Origin: Paenibacillus planticolens
Lineage (GTDB): Bacteria > Bacillota > Bacilli > Paenibacillales > NBRC-103111
NCBI RefSeq assembly: GCF_013141725.1
Contig: NZ_WHNZ01000040.1
Span: 62,001 to 126,000, forward strand
Length of the DNA: 64,000 nt
Direction of reading: 5' to 3'
Shown here piece by piece: positions 24,289-33,071 of this stretch. Made by a program: the position numbers and the translations under genes. How positions within the stretch are numbered: position 1 is the stretch's first letter; each line of letters starts with the position of its first letter. A model generated the notes under the pieces. It did not search any database. It was not told the origin of the DNA and was given only the letters and a program-made list of their open reading frames with translations.

Positions 24289-25302
24289 ATGAATCCTATA
24301 ACTGAGAAGCAGAGCCAGAAATGGCCTCTGCTCTTCCTATTTTCAGTCGCTATTCTCGTGATGCTGATCGGTGTCATATGCAGCTTGAAGTGGGGCCAAG
24401 CTTACGTTTCTTGGCGCACTTTGTTCGAAGCCGTGACATATCAGGGCAGCGACAAAGCCCATCTTTACATACAAACACTCCGTTTGCCGCGCGCCATCAT
24501 GGCATGCATCGTTGGGATGCAGCTCGCTTTGGCCGGCATGCTTACGCAACTGACAACCAAGAATCCGCTGGCCTCCCCGCATATATTCGGAATTAATGCC
24601 GGGGCTTCATTAGCCGTTGTGATCGGCCTGGTTGTTTTGCCCCACTTCGGCAACTTTGGGCTCATCGGTTTCGCCTTCGTCGGAGCCGCTCTAAGCGCGC
24701 TGCTGATCTGGTCGCTTGCAGGCGCGGGACGCCAGCAGTATGTGCGTCTAGCCCTTGCCGGCATCACCATCCACTTCCTCATGTCTTCATTGACGGAAGG
24801 CTTCATTATTATGAACCAGCACGCGACGGATAGCATGATTTTCTGGCTGGTCGGCTCCCTGAATCAGGCAGGTTGGCCGGATGTGCGAATCATTTTGCCT
24901 TTCTTCGTAGGCGGAATGGTCTTGTTCGGCCTTATGCTACCGGCGTTCAAGCTGCTGCTGCTCGACGATGACATCGCGGCAGGCCTGGGCCAGCGCGTGA
25001 ATATCGTACGCGGCGTCAGCATCATGCTTGTCATCGTGCTTGCCGGCTCCGCCGTAGCCTTATGCGGCCCGATCGGCTTCGTCTGCCTGCTTGTTCCGCA
25101 TATCGCCCGTGCGATGATAGGACCTCATCTACACATTCTAGGTCCGATGACGGCTTTGCTCGGAGGAATATTGCTCGTATACGCCGACTTTCTCAGCCGC
25201 TTCATCGCGTTTCCGTTCGAATCGCCGGTTGGCATCGTCACTGCCGTGATCGGCGCGCCGTATTTCATTTACTTGGCTCGCAAGCAAGGAGGTGCGAAGT
25301 GA
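24289..25302 (+). CDS. FecCD-type iron-siderophore permease, first subunit
   Basis: 337-aa membrane subunit of the importer with about nine or ten helices and the family motifs 'RLPRAIMACIVGMQLALAG', 'NPLASPHIFGINAGASL', 'LAGAGRQQYVRLALAGI' and 'GPIGFVCLLVPHIARAMIGP', the last being the coupling region to the ATPase. It starts four bases after the binding protein and overlaps the next permease by four bases (GTGA). Confidence 0.94.
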   Translation: MNPITEKQSQKWPLLFLFSVAILVMLIGVICSLKWGQAYVSWRTLFEAVTYQGSDKAHLYIQTLRLPRAIMACIVGMQLALAGMLTQLTTKNPLASPHIFGINAGASLAVVIGLVVLPHFGNFGLIGFAFVGAALSALLIWSLAGAGRQQYVRLALAGITIHFLMSSLTEGFIIMNQHATDSMIFWLVGSLNQAGWPDVRIILPFFVGGMVLFGLMLPAFKLLLLDDDIAAGLGQRVNIVRGVSIMLVIVLAGSAVALCGPIGFVCLLVPHIARAMIGPHLHILGPMTALLGGILLVYADFLSRFIAFPFESPVGIVTAVIGAPYFIYLARKQGGAK

Positions 25303-26291
25303 AGAAATTCACACACACATCCTCCATCTCTCTGATAGTGGCGCTTGCGATCATGCTTGTGCTAGCCACCCTTTACGTTCATGTAGGTGCCGTACGTATT
25401 CCGATTAACGAAGTATGGAGCGGCTTAACGAATGCGCAAAGCCCGTCATACTTCATCGTGCATCAAGTCCGCTTACCCCGCGTTCTCGTTGCGATATTAG
25501 CGGGATTCGGCTTAGCCGTCGGCGGAGTAATTCTGCAAGGCTTGGTGAGAAATCCGCTGGCCAGTCCCGACGTGGTGGGGATTACGAAAGGAGCCGGTTT
25601 CATGGCAGCAGCGGTGCTCTTTCTGTTCCCCAAATCGCCAAGCTACGTCTTGCCGATTGCCGCTTTCGCCGGCGCCCTGTCGGCCTTCTTGCTCCTGCTG
25701 CTGCTCAGCCGCCGCCTAACACTCACGCCCGCCTCGCTAGCCTTGGTAGGCGTCGCGATTGGGACTGTGTTCCAAGCCGGCACACAGTATTTGATCATTA
25801 AACATCCCAGCGACATCAACATGGCGCTGCTCTGGCTGTCCGGCAGCTTGTGGAGCCGCAGTTGGCACGATGTCTACACGCTGCTGCCGTGGATCGCAGT
25901 GCTCTTGCCCATCGTGTGGTCGAACTTTGCGAAGCTGAACGTTTTCCAGCTTGGCGATGACATCACCGCCTCGCTGGGGCTTAACCTCGTGAAGCAGCGC
26001 TTCCTGCTGCTGCTTCTTGCCGTTGCTCTGGCCGGCATCTCCGTGTCGGCCGTGGGCGCGATCGGCTTCATCGGCCTGATCGCTCCGCACATCGCGCGCA
26101 GCCTCGTCGGCAGCCGGCATCAGTGGCTGATCCCGCTGGCCGCTGTCATCGGCGCGGATTTGATGCTGCTCGGCGACTTGCTCGGCCGCATCATTATCCT
26201 CCCACGCGAGGTGCCGGTGGGGATCATGACCGCCGTTATCGGCGCGCCGTATTTCATTTATTTGCTGCGTAAGGAACGTTTGCGCCGATAA
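25299..26291 (+). CDS. FecCD-type iron-siderophore permease, second subunit
   Basis: 330 aa, same family as the preceding subunit ('RLPRVLVAILAGFGLAVGG', 'NPLASPDVVGITKGAG', 'GAIGFIGLIAPHIARSLVG'). The frame is open from 25062 inside the previous gene, but GTG at 25299 has AAGGAGG upstream and a normal N-terminus. No ATP-binding gene follows, so the importer must borrow an ATPase such as a YusV/FhuC-type protein encoded elsewhere, as Feu does in Bacillus. Confidence 0.93.
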   Translation: MKKFTHTSSISLIVALAIMLVLATLYVHVGAVRIPINEVWSGLTNAQSPSYFIVHQVRLPRVLVAILAGFGLAVGGVILQGLVRNPLASPDVVGITKGAGFMAAAVLFLFPKSPSYVLPIAAFAGALSAFLLLLLLSRRLTLTPASLALVGVAIGTVFQAGTQYLIIKHPSDINMALLWLSGSLWSRSWHDVYTLLPWIAVLLPIVWSNFAKLNVFQLGDDITASLGLNLVKQRFLLLLLAVALAGISVSAVGAIGFIGLIAPHIARSLVGSRHQWLIPLAAVIGADLMLLGDLLGRIIILPREVPVGIMTAVIGAPYFIYLLRKERLRR

Positions 26292-26319
26292 GCGTTCGGT
26301 TTTTCAGCTTATTTTGCTT

Positions 26320-26378
26320 CGGTCGGCGGGTACGGGTTGGCGGTCGGCGGGTGCGGGTTGGCGGTTGGCGGCGTGGCG
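26320..26378. repeat. 21-bp G-rich tandem repeat
   Basis: Two units differing at one base (CGGTCGGCGGGTACGGGTTG with A or G in the middle, at 26320-26340 and 26341-26361) and a third decayed unit to about 26378. The G runs could form a quadruplex. It lies in the 3' region after the permease gene. Confidence 0.6.
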
Positions 26379-26406
26379 ATGGCGGGGCGATCGACGGGGG
26401 TTCATC

Positions 26407-26600
26407 CGAATAACGGGAGAAACTCAGCTATTCGGTTACTGTACCATGCATTTCATGCAAATAACTGGAAAAACTCCAGTTATTTCGCACTAGAAATGAG
26501 CATGTAGAGTGATTCCGCCGATTTAACGTGAGAATTTCCCGTTAAACGTTTCTTGGAGCGACGATATGCTGAAATTAGCTGGAGTTTTTCCAGCTAATTT
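26407..26600. repeat. Four-arm intergenic element, family C
   Basis: Arms at 26407-26435, 26458-26487, 26519-26548 and 26571-26600; each arm is also a small hairpin, for example AATAACTGGA-AAAAC-TCCAGTTATT and AGCTGGA-GTTTT-TCCAGCT. The asymmetric core reads GGAAAAACTCC in the first pair and GAGTTTTTCC or GAGAATTTCC in the second, giving F-F-R-R. Sequence is related to family B. It lies between convergent genes. Nothing coding is seen from 26292 to 26755. Confidence 0.75.
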
Positions 26601-26755
26601 ACCCTGCGGTTGGCGCCGTGGCTATGGCTGGGACGAGCGGTGTGGCTGTGGCGAGGACGATGGGACTCTTCCTTTGACGAGGATTGAAGGGGAACGACCG
26701 CACCTTATAGCCCCTGGGGCATCAAGGCTGTCCGTCACCGCGTGTACGAAATAAA

Positions 26756-26802
26756 AGGGGCTTCCCGAATGGTCAGAAATGACCTAACTCCGGGCAGCCC
26801 CT
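26756..26802 (-). terminator. Terminator of the transporter/HEAT/CNB gene
   Basis: On the minus strand AGGGGCTGCCCG pairs with CGGGAAGCCCCT (one mismatch), followed by TTTTAT; it sits just beyond the stop at 26808. Confidence 0.75.
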
Positions 26803-26807
26803 CTTCT

Positions 26808-29800
26808 TTAATTCATGCCGCGCAAACGCTCCGCAACCACCCGCATCATACTGCGCAGAACGTCGATGTTCTGGAAGCAGAAAGTCATCGCCTGATCCCG
26901 GTGAAGCTGCAGCAGCAAGGTTGCTTCCTTCGCCGTACAATCGGCTGAGCGCGGACCGCTATCGATAATAGCCATCTCGCCGAAAAAGTCGCCTTCCCGA
27001 AGAATGGCATATTCTTCACTGCCTCGATGTACACGAATGCCGCCTTCGATGATGCCGTACATCGTATCCCCGAAGTCACCGGTACGGCAAATCGCTTCTC
27101 CAGCTTCATAAGCGACCTCCTCCACCATTTGCGCCAGCCAGATGAAGTCATCCTGTGCCAAATGCCGGAACAGATCAATCTTTTGCAGGACGAGGATTCG
27201 CCTTAACAGCACCTCATCCCGCGTCAGTCCTTGCGCCGCTTTGTCCTCCGGCAATTGTGTTGCCGCTGCGGCTTCAGGCTGCATAAACTTGGATTGAGAT
27301 GAGTCCCCCTCCGCAGCTACCTGACCCTTCGCTAGTTCGGACCGCAGCCTGCGGGAAAGCAGTTTCATCATTTCCACCGCAATGCTCGTCTGGTCAAAGA
27401 TCATATCGTAGAAGGCTGTTGAATCCAACCGCCACAGGAGGACATCCTCCTCCGCCTGAATCGTCGCGGTCCGCGGTCCTTCACTGAGCACAGCCATTTC
27501 GCCGAAGCAATCCCCCCGCTTCAGTTCGCCAAGCCGCTGTCCGTTCCGGTAGACGCCTGCTTTGCCGGTGTCCATGATCATCAGGGAATCTCCCGAGTCT
27601 CCCTCTTGGATCACGATGCTGCCTTGTGCAGCGCTTAGCTTATATAATCGCTGGGCAATGTGCGCAAGATCCCGGCTTGTCATTCCTTTGAACAAAGAAA
27701 CATGCTTTAACAAGTGCACTCGGTGCATCAATTCATGATCCTGTGAGGAAAAGTTATCCACATGGGTCCCTGCCGCATGTCGAATGTTCTGCGTGAGCCA
27801 AGCATCCTGCTGAGCCTCCAGCCAATCAAGGTGCAGCTGGATTTGACCACCGCTTACGCCAGTGCGTTGCAAGCTGCGCGAGCCCGACATGAATTTCGCC
27901 ATCTCTGTACGGAGCGATCCCTGCAGCGTTTGATCGATGACCTCCTCCGCATTTGCCTGTTGGCGTGAATCCCCCTCGGACCAGTCGATGAAAACAGCCT
28001 GCATCGTCCGCTCCTCATGAATAAGGGACAATAGCTGGAAGACGCGCTTGCTAATCCCAGCTCGAATTTCTCCTATAATTGCTTCAACGCCTTTATAACC
28101 TTCTACCCCGGCAATACTTGCTCCATGCTCAGCAAATTGTCCATACAGCTGCAATTCGTGGAAAATATAGGATTCGACTATTTTACTGTTCACATGAGGC
28201 AGTTTGCGATGCATACGAAGCAGCGCTTCCAACATGCGGTCCCGCATGTCGTACGAAGCCATTTCATAGGAAGCGATCAAGAGATCGAAAGCTGCCTGCG
28301 ATCCGATTTGCTCGAAAACCGCTGGCATATACAAACCGACTTCCTGCTGTGCCAAATAAGGAGCCAACTGCGGCAGCACATCCTCCTCATCGTAAGCAGC
28401 GAGGGCTTGGGCGGCATAGCGCCGGGTTTGGCTATCTTTTAGCATAGTAACGATCGGTACAATTAAAGGTGGCACATGGAGAATGGCAGCGGATTCCAAC
28501 GCGCGAATTCTGACCTGCAGACTGCTGTCATGCAAAAGCGAGATGAGCGGCTTATAGAAGTTTTTCACACGGATTTGCCCGAATAAGGCAGCCATCGCGA
28601 TTCGTTCTTCCTCTTTCCCGCTTTCCATCATCGCTTTCAGCTTTCCTACCGCCCGAAACATCCCCTCGATGCTGTAATATTTCACCAATCCCGCAATGGC
28701 AGCCGCTTGTACTTCGACTTCAGGAGATTCCAAGTGTGCTGTAATTTCATCGAGGTAAGCTTCATTGGCATAGGCAGCCAGCGCCAGCAAAGCCTTCGCC
28801 TTGACCTTCTCGTGGTTGTCTGCCGTTACCGCTAGCTTTCTCAGGGCAGGCTCGAAGCCTTCCGGCACCTTTAGCTCCACATAAGCCAAAGCTTCTATCC
28901 GCATGTCAGCAATCGGGTGATGCAGCAGGTCCTCCAGATGAGGGGTAAGGTCAAAGCCTTCCATATTGCGCAAAAGACCGAAAGCATACAAAGCCTGCTG
29001 CTTATCCGGACTAGACAGCGCATCAATCAGCATCTGACGGCTCACCGCATCCAGCAAATTGAGTTCAACCTTCTGCAGGTCGTCTCCCCCTGTTTTCAGG
29101 TTGGATAGCAGTGTGTGCAGGTACGCCTTTTTAACCTTGATCCCTGCTGCGATGCCTACAACAAGAAGAGCGAGGACGATGTAACTGAGCTGCTCAGGAG
29201 CCAGCAGACGCGAGACGATCAGCAAACAGATGGCCGCTAACCCTTTTGCCCCATTGCGCACGATGCCGTCCAGAAAGCTTTTCGCTTTGCCCCGCCATTC
29301 CGGCGGAACGGGGAACATCACTAATTGGCTGACCGAAGAATAGAGCGTATCCCCCACAACTTTGTCGCTCCCCTTCACGACGACTGCCATCGCCAGCACG
29401 GGGAGGGCTAGTATGCCCAAACTGCCGGCCAGCAGTGTAATCGGGAAAACAAGCAAAGCCGTCATCACGCCAAAACGTGTCAAAATGCGGCCCGAGACAA
29501 ACAATTGAAACCCTAATGCAATCAATCCGGAGAACCCGTAGAAGCTTCCCATGAATCCGGCAAGAGCCTCATTCTGCAAGGTTCCTCTTAAGATTACTTT
29601 AAATTGATAGTCAATTAGGGTCAGGGACAGGACGAGCGCTGCGGATAGGATGGCCACATATTTTAAATGAGGTACACTGGCAAAAAGGCCCGCTTTCCGC
29701 TGTGCGCTTTGCTTCGGAGATGCTGTCCTGGGCTGGACTGGCTTGCTTTCTACCGAATCTTTAGTCACTTTTAAAATTAAAAATACAGCCGCCAAGCCAA

Positions 29801-30377
29801 GCAATTGCAAGCCTGCGTAGAAATAAATCAAATTCGCCGTACCGACGAGCGGAACGAGTGCTTTTAGCCCGAAACCGCTCAGAATGCCCCCCGTAATCCC
29901 CCCGCTGCCGACAATTCCAATCATCTGTTTCGCTTTCCTCTGATCCATGACCGATGTGGCGAACTGCCAGAAGCAGACGATCATCAGAAAGTTGAATACA
30001 TCATAGCCGATGTAAATCGCCGGGAACACCCAGCGCAATTCAAGCCCCACGCCAAATCTGGAAACCAGCACGAGCAGAGAAATTAAGGGAATCAAGCATT
30101 TCATGAGGCTTTCCAACCGTACTTTCGGCGAGTACCGTTGAAACAGGATGCCCGCCGTAATCATGACGATCGCTTGGGGCAAGTACATGATAGATAAATA
30201 AGAATTATCAAACCGGCTTAAAAAAAGCGTATCTGCCGCTGTTCTTCCAACCGTCGACGCTGATACGACACAGAAGAGATAGGCGAATAGGAGGAAAACT
30301 TTTTTATACTCCTTGGTATCCTCTGCGAACTTCTGTACGAAGGTTTGGTACAATTTATTCGATAGCATGCTGCTCAT
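26808..30377 (-). CDS. Nucleotide-transporter-like MFS protein fused to HEAT repeats and two cyclic-nucleotide-binding domains
   Basis: A very large protein (1189 aa). About residues 1-420 carry some 12 hydrophobic helices of the ATP/ADP translocase (NTT)/MFS type, beginning 'EYKKVFLLFAYLFCVVSAST'. About 430-820 are helical HEAT-like repeats ('LEDLLHHPIADMRIEALAYV', 'LHDSSLQVRIRALESAAIL'). Two CNB domains follow, with phosphate-binding cassettes 'FGEMAVLSEGPRTATIQ' and 'FGEMAIIDSGPRSADCT', near 900-1010 and 1065-1185. It is presumably a membrane sensor or transporter gated by a nucleotide. ATG 30377 with GAGGTG four bases upstream is slightly better than ATG 30389. Transported substrate and ligand are unknown. 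Confidence 0.85.
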   Translation of the reverse strand: MSSMLSNKLYQTFVQKFAEDTKEYKKVFLLFAYLFCVVSASTVGRTAADTLFLSRFDNSYLSIMYLPQAIVMITAGILFQRYSPKVRLESLMKCLIPLISLLVLVSRFGVGLELRWVFPAIYIGYDVFNFLMIVCFWQFATSVMDQRKAKQMIGIVGSGGITGGILSGFGLKALVPLVGTANLIYFYAGLQLLGLAAVFLILKVTKDSVESKPVQPRTASPKQSAQRKAGLFASVPHLKYVAILSAALVLSLTLIDYQFKVILRGTLQNEALAGFMGSFYGFSGLIALGFQLFVSGRILTRFGVMTALLVFPITLLAGSLGILALPVLAMAVVVKGSDKVVGDTLYSSVSQLVMFPVPPEWRGKAKSFLDGIVRNGAKGLAAICLLIVSRLLAPEQLSYIVLALLVVGIAAGIKVKKAYLHTLLSNLKTGGDDLQKVELNLLDAVSRQMLIDALSSPDKQQALYAFGLLRNMEGFDLTPHLEDLLHHPIADMRIEALAYVELKVPEGFEPALRKLAVTADNHEKVKAKALLALAAYANEAYLDEITAHLESPEVEVQAAAIAGLVKYYSIEGMFRAVGKLKAMMESGKEEERIAMAALFGQIRVKNFYKPLISLLHDSSLQVRIRALESAAILHVPPLIVPIVTMLKDSQTRRYAAQALAAYDEEDVLPQLAPYLAQQEVGLYMPAVFEQIGSQAAFDLLIASYEMASYDMRDRMLEALLRMHRKLPHVNSKIVESYIFHELQLYGQFAEHGASIAGVEGYKGVEAIIGEIRAGISKRVFQLLSLIHEERTMQAVFIDWSEGDSRQQANAEEVIDQTLQGSLRTEMAKFMSGSRSLQRTGVSGGQIQLHLDWLEAQQDAWLTQNIRHAAGTHVDNFSSQDHELMHRVHLLKHVSLFKGMTSRDLAHIAQRLYKLSAAQGSIVIQEGDSGDSLMIMDTGKAGVYRNGQRLGELKRGDCFGEMAVLSEGPRTATIQAEEDVLLWRLDSTAFYDMIFDQTSIAVEMMKLLSRRLRSELAKGQVAAEGDSSQSKFMQPEAAAATQLPEDKAAQGLTRDEVLLRRILVLQKIDLFRHLAQDDFIWLAQMVEEVAYEAGEAICRTGDFGDTMYGIIEGGIRVHRGSEEYAILREGDFFGEMAIIDSGPRSADCTAKEATLLLQLHRDQAMTFCFQNIDVLRSMMRVVAERLRGMN

Positions 30378-30460
30378 GATACACCTCATTTATTGGATGT
30401 CTAATGAAATTGTACCAGAAGTCCTAGGATAAAATAACTATTTTTCATTTAAAAACAAAC

Positions 30461-30499
30461 AAAAAAAAGACACAATCCGTCAGGATCTGTCTCTTTCTT
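30461..30499 (-). terminator. Terminator after the DUF6526-like gene
   Basis: GACA-CAATCC and GGAT-C-TGTC pair around GTCA; the minus-strand read-out ends in a long T run. Confidence 0.65.
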
Positions 30500-30508
30500 T
30501 TTAAAAAG

Positions 30509-30949
30509 CTATATGCGGTACCCGTCGCCTCTCCAGCTCTTAATAGACTTCTTAATCGCATCAGGCGACCACTGCTCGGCAGCAGCCTTCTTGCAAAGCG
30601 CAGGAAACTCCTCGTCGGAAGCAAAGCGCAAAGCAGCAATCTGGCCGATCGTTAGCCTTGAATCCAGCAGCTTCTGGGTCAAAACATAGTGCCTGAGATT
30701 CTCTTCGGCACGTATTGCGCGATCCTGCGCTTTCAACGGATAGGAGCGAAGCAGCACAAATACAATGATTACAATAATAGAAATGAGAAGAAACAGGAAG
30801 GAGGGGATCAAGCCATTCCCCGATTGCAAGGATTCGACCAGTTCGATGATCGACATCACTAGCAGCACTAGCGCAAGCAAAGAGAATACGTAGTGAAACA
30901 ATGGGTGCATTCTACGGTGGTTCGCATAGGTTTGATTGCCATTTCTCAT
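30509..30949 (-). CDS. DUF6526-like two-helix membrane protein
   Basis: 146 aa with two hydrophobic helices (about 18-40 and 46-68) and a soluble C-terminal part with 'LLDSRLTIGQIAALRFASDE' followed by 'EFPALCKKA', the pattern I associate with DUF6526; family name moderately sure. Function unknown. It overlaps the preceding small gene by four bases (ATGA), so the pair is translationally coupled. Confidence 0.75.
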   Translation of the reverse strand: MRNGNQTYANHRRMHPLFHYVFSLLALVLLVMSIIELVESLQSGNGLIPSFLFLLISIIVIIVFVLLRSYPLKAQDRAIRAEENLRHYVLTQKLLDSRLTIGQIAALRFASDEEFPALCKKAAAEQWSPDAIKKSIKSWRGDGYRI

Positions 30950-31173
30950 GATTTCCTCACAATCTCATCGATCTCGCTTTTTAAAAGCAAGTAACGGTGA
31001 ACGCTTCTCATAATAGGCACCTTCGTTAAATTGTGTTTGTCTACATATTGTTTCATCTGATCTTTGGTTAATCCTAGTGACTTCCCGGCTTCCATCACCG
31101 TTAAAACGACTTCATTACTTGTAGCATTAAACGTTGTTTTCACCTTTTGATTCCAATCCTGAAATGCCTGCAT
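30946..31173 (-). CDS. Small soluble protein of unknown function
   Basis: 75 aa from ATG 31173; the frame is open to a TTG at 31200, but a TATAAT box lies at 31207-31212 on the same strand, too close for that start, and AAGGGTG precedes the ATG. Predicted helical with a 'GKSLGLTKDQMKQYVDKH' segment that could be a helix-turn-helix-like fold. Coupled to the DUF6526-like membrane protein. Confidence 0.6.
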   Translation of the reverse strand: MQAFQDWNQKVKTTFNATSNEVVLTVMEAGKSLGLTKDQMKQYVDKHNLTKVPIMRSVHRYLLLKSEIDEIVRKS

Positions 31174-31257
31174 GTCCGCAGCAACACCCTTCTGTTCCAA
31201 TCATTCCATTATACCACAGAAGTGAAGGGACACATCATCCATTTGTAGGATATGTTC

Positions 31258-32022
31258 TTATTTATCCTCCTCCTCGTTTAAAAGTTGCAGCAGAGCCTGC
31301 GGCAGCGCAAATTGCTGATTGTTAATGACAATTTTATTGAGATTATCGCTTGCCACAATAGATGAGGTTTGCTCTTCTTTAATCTCTGCAATTTCGGCAT
31401 GCAGGCGTTCCATTTGCAAATCAAGCGCAGAGGCCGCGACAGCCGCTTGTTTAAGCTCCTCCAGCAGACGCGCAGGCACGGCTTGATTGCCTTCGTTGAA
31501 CTTATAAAATATTTTATGTTCCAAGCTGGCCCAAAAGTCCATCGCGATCGTGCGAATTTGAATTTCGATGCACACACTTTCTTGGCGGTCCGTCAAATGC
31601 ACCGGAACTTCAATCAACAAATGAAGACTTTGATAGCCATTCGGCTTCGGATGTTTGATGTAATCCTTTTCCCCCAGCACCTTCAAGTCGCTTTGATTTT
31701 TAAGCATATTGGAGATGACGTAAATATCGGAGACGAATGAGCATGTAATCCGCATGCCCGCAATATCTTGAATGCTTGCTTTAATCCCGTCAAAAGACAT
31801 TTCTCCGCCCTTCCTGCTTAGCTTATGAAAAATGCTCTCCGGCGATTTCAAGCGGGATTTGGTATGCTCGATCGGGTTATATTCATGCAGCATCTCGAAT
31901 TCCTGCACTAATATTTCTACGCGGGTCTCCATAGCGTCCAAAGCGAATTTGTAAGTCATCATAAATCTTGTTAATTCATGTTTAAACCGTTTCAAATCAT
32001 TCATCGAAAGTTGATTTATCAT
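31258..32022 (-). CDS. Small alarmone synthetase (RelP/RelQ type)
   Basis: Makes (p)ppGpp by pyrophosphate transfer from ATP to GDP/GTP; no hydrolase domain. 254 aa with the synthetase blocks 'HTKSRLKSPESIFHKL', 'QDIAGMRITCSFVSDI', 'DYIKHPKPNGYQSLHLLIE' and 'VCIEIQIRTIAMDFWASLEH'. A C-terminal acidic helical tail follows. Between RelP (YwaC) and RelQ (YjbM) I cannot decide; the 'NPIEHTKSR' block is nearer YwaC. GGATGG precedes the start. It is divergent from the secreted coiled-coil gene, with 230 bases between. Confidence 0.93.
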   Translation of the reverse strand: MINQLSMNDLKRFKHELTRFMMTYKFALDAMETRVEILVQEFEMLHEYNPIEHTKSRLKSPESIFHKLSRKGGEMSFDGIKASIQDIAGMRITCSFVSDIYVISNMLKNQSDLKVLGEKDYIKHPKPNGYQSLHLLIEVPVHLTDRQESVCIEIQIRTIAMDFWASLEHKIFYKFNEGNQAVPARLLEELKQAAVAASALDLQMERLHAEIAEIKEEQTSSIVASDNLNKIVINNQQFALPQALLQLLNEEEDK

Positions 32023-32109
32023 GGCAGTTCCATCCTTTAGCCGTGGTTATTTTACCAGTCTTACTTAGTGTAAAGTACGAACGCCCCCGGAGCAAATTTG
32101 GCGTTCGTA

Positions 32110-32139
32110 TTGACACTTTGCAAGGTCAATTGGTATAGT
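32110..32139 (+). promoter_or_regulatory. Sigma-A promoter upstream of the secreted coiled-coil gene
   Basis: TTGACA (32110-32115) and TATAGT (32134-32139) with an 18-base spacer; predicted transcript start near 32146. Confidence 0.7.
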
Positions 32140-32174
32140 ATCTCTATCATATTTCGAGTAAATACTTACGTGGG

Positions 32175-32222
32175 AAGCACCCGTAGGATAAGGCTTAGGC
32201 CTTTTCTTGCAGGTGCTTTTTT
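32175..32222 (+). terminator. Leader terminator (candidate attenuator) before the secreted coiled-coil gene
   Basis: AAGCACC / GGTGCTT outer stem, internal loop, GATAAGGC / GCCTTTTC inner stem around TTAG, then TTTTTT. It sits between the promoter at 32110-32139 and the ribosome site at 32240, so the transcript must pass it to express the gene. Either the 77-nt product is a small RNA or termination is regulated. No known riboswitch aptamer fits the 30 bases before it. Confidence 0.6.
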
Positions 32223-32252
32223 GTATTTCCGAAATGAAAAGGAGGCTTCTAT

Positions 32253-33044
32253 TTGAAAAATTTCATTTCGCTTCTAGCCGCTTTAGCTCTAGCCACTGCC
32301 ATCTCCGCGGAGGCGTCCGCGGCAGCCCCCATCGAAATCACCCCCGCGCTTCTCGACAAAACGCTGGCCGCCGCTACCCAAACTCAGGCCAATCGCATCC
32401 ACTCCCTGAAGGATGAGCTGCACACTCTTCAGAAGCAAGAACAAGAATGGGACACTGCGATTAGCACGCAGCATAGCCAAAATAAAGAGACCCATGCCGA
32501 GCTGAGCAAACAGGCCAAAGCGATCGATGAAGCCCAATTAGCCAAATTGGAGGAGGATGTCCTGCAAACGAGAGCGCGGTACAAACCATTATTATCCCTC
32601 TACACCGCATTAAATAAACAGATCGAAGACGTACGGCCGTTCAAAAATAAAAGCATGAACACCCTGCTTCGGCTTCAGGCGGCCGCCTTGAAAATTCCTG
32701 TCCAGTTGGCGCGCTCCGACATTAAAGCAAAGGAGAACACCTTGCAAGCTGCCAAGGAGAAAGCCTCCAAAGCAACGAAGAAAATTCGTAGCCTGCTCGA
32801 TGACATTGATCCGACTAACGTGCAGATTAAAGCCAAGCAAAGCGCTGTGAACTCATCGCGAAAAAGCTTGTCCCCGTTATGGAGCGCCTTTAAAAAAAGC
32901 GCCAAGCAAGGTGAGCCGCTCGGCGTGCAAAGCTCCCTCACTTCCATGGTTTCCCTGCTGCGCCAAATCAATGAGGAGAAACAACGAATCTTCAAGCTCG
33001 AGACTACCGTCCGGGATAAGCTCGCTGCCATCAAAAAAGGTTAA
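32253..33044 (+). CDS. Secreted coiled-coil protein
   Basis: 263 aa. TTG start with GGAGG upstream; signal peptide ends near 'ISAEASAAAP'. The whole mature chain is charged, heptad-like helix without cysteine ('SLKDELHTLQKQEQEWDTAI', 'LARSDIKAKENTLQAAKEKA'). No domain is recognised; it resembles peptidoglycan-hydrolase cofactor or surface coiled-coil proteins only in general form. It does not carry the DAGxxLQxWY block of the 19-20 kb proteins. The leader terminator suggests controlled expression. It is followed convergently by a chemoreceptor with 27 bases between stops. Confidence 0.72.
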   Translation: MKNFISLLAALALATAISAEASAAAPIEITPALLDKTLAAATQTQANRIHSLKDELHTLQKQEQEWDTAISTQHSQNKETHAELSKQAKAIDEAQLAKLEEDVLQTRARYKPLLSLYTALNKQIEDVRPFKNKSMNTLLRLQAAALKIPVQLARSDIKAKENTLQAAKEKASKATKKIRSLLDDIDPTNVQIKAKQSAVNSSRKSLSPLWSAFKKSAKQGEPLGVQSSLTSMVSLLRQINEEKQRIFKLETTVRDKLAAIKKG

Positions 33045-33071
33045 GCTTCGCTAGCCCCTCTTCCGATTCCG

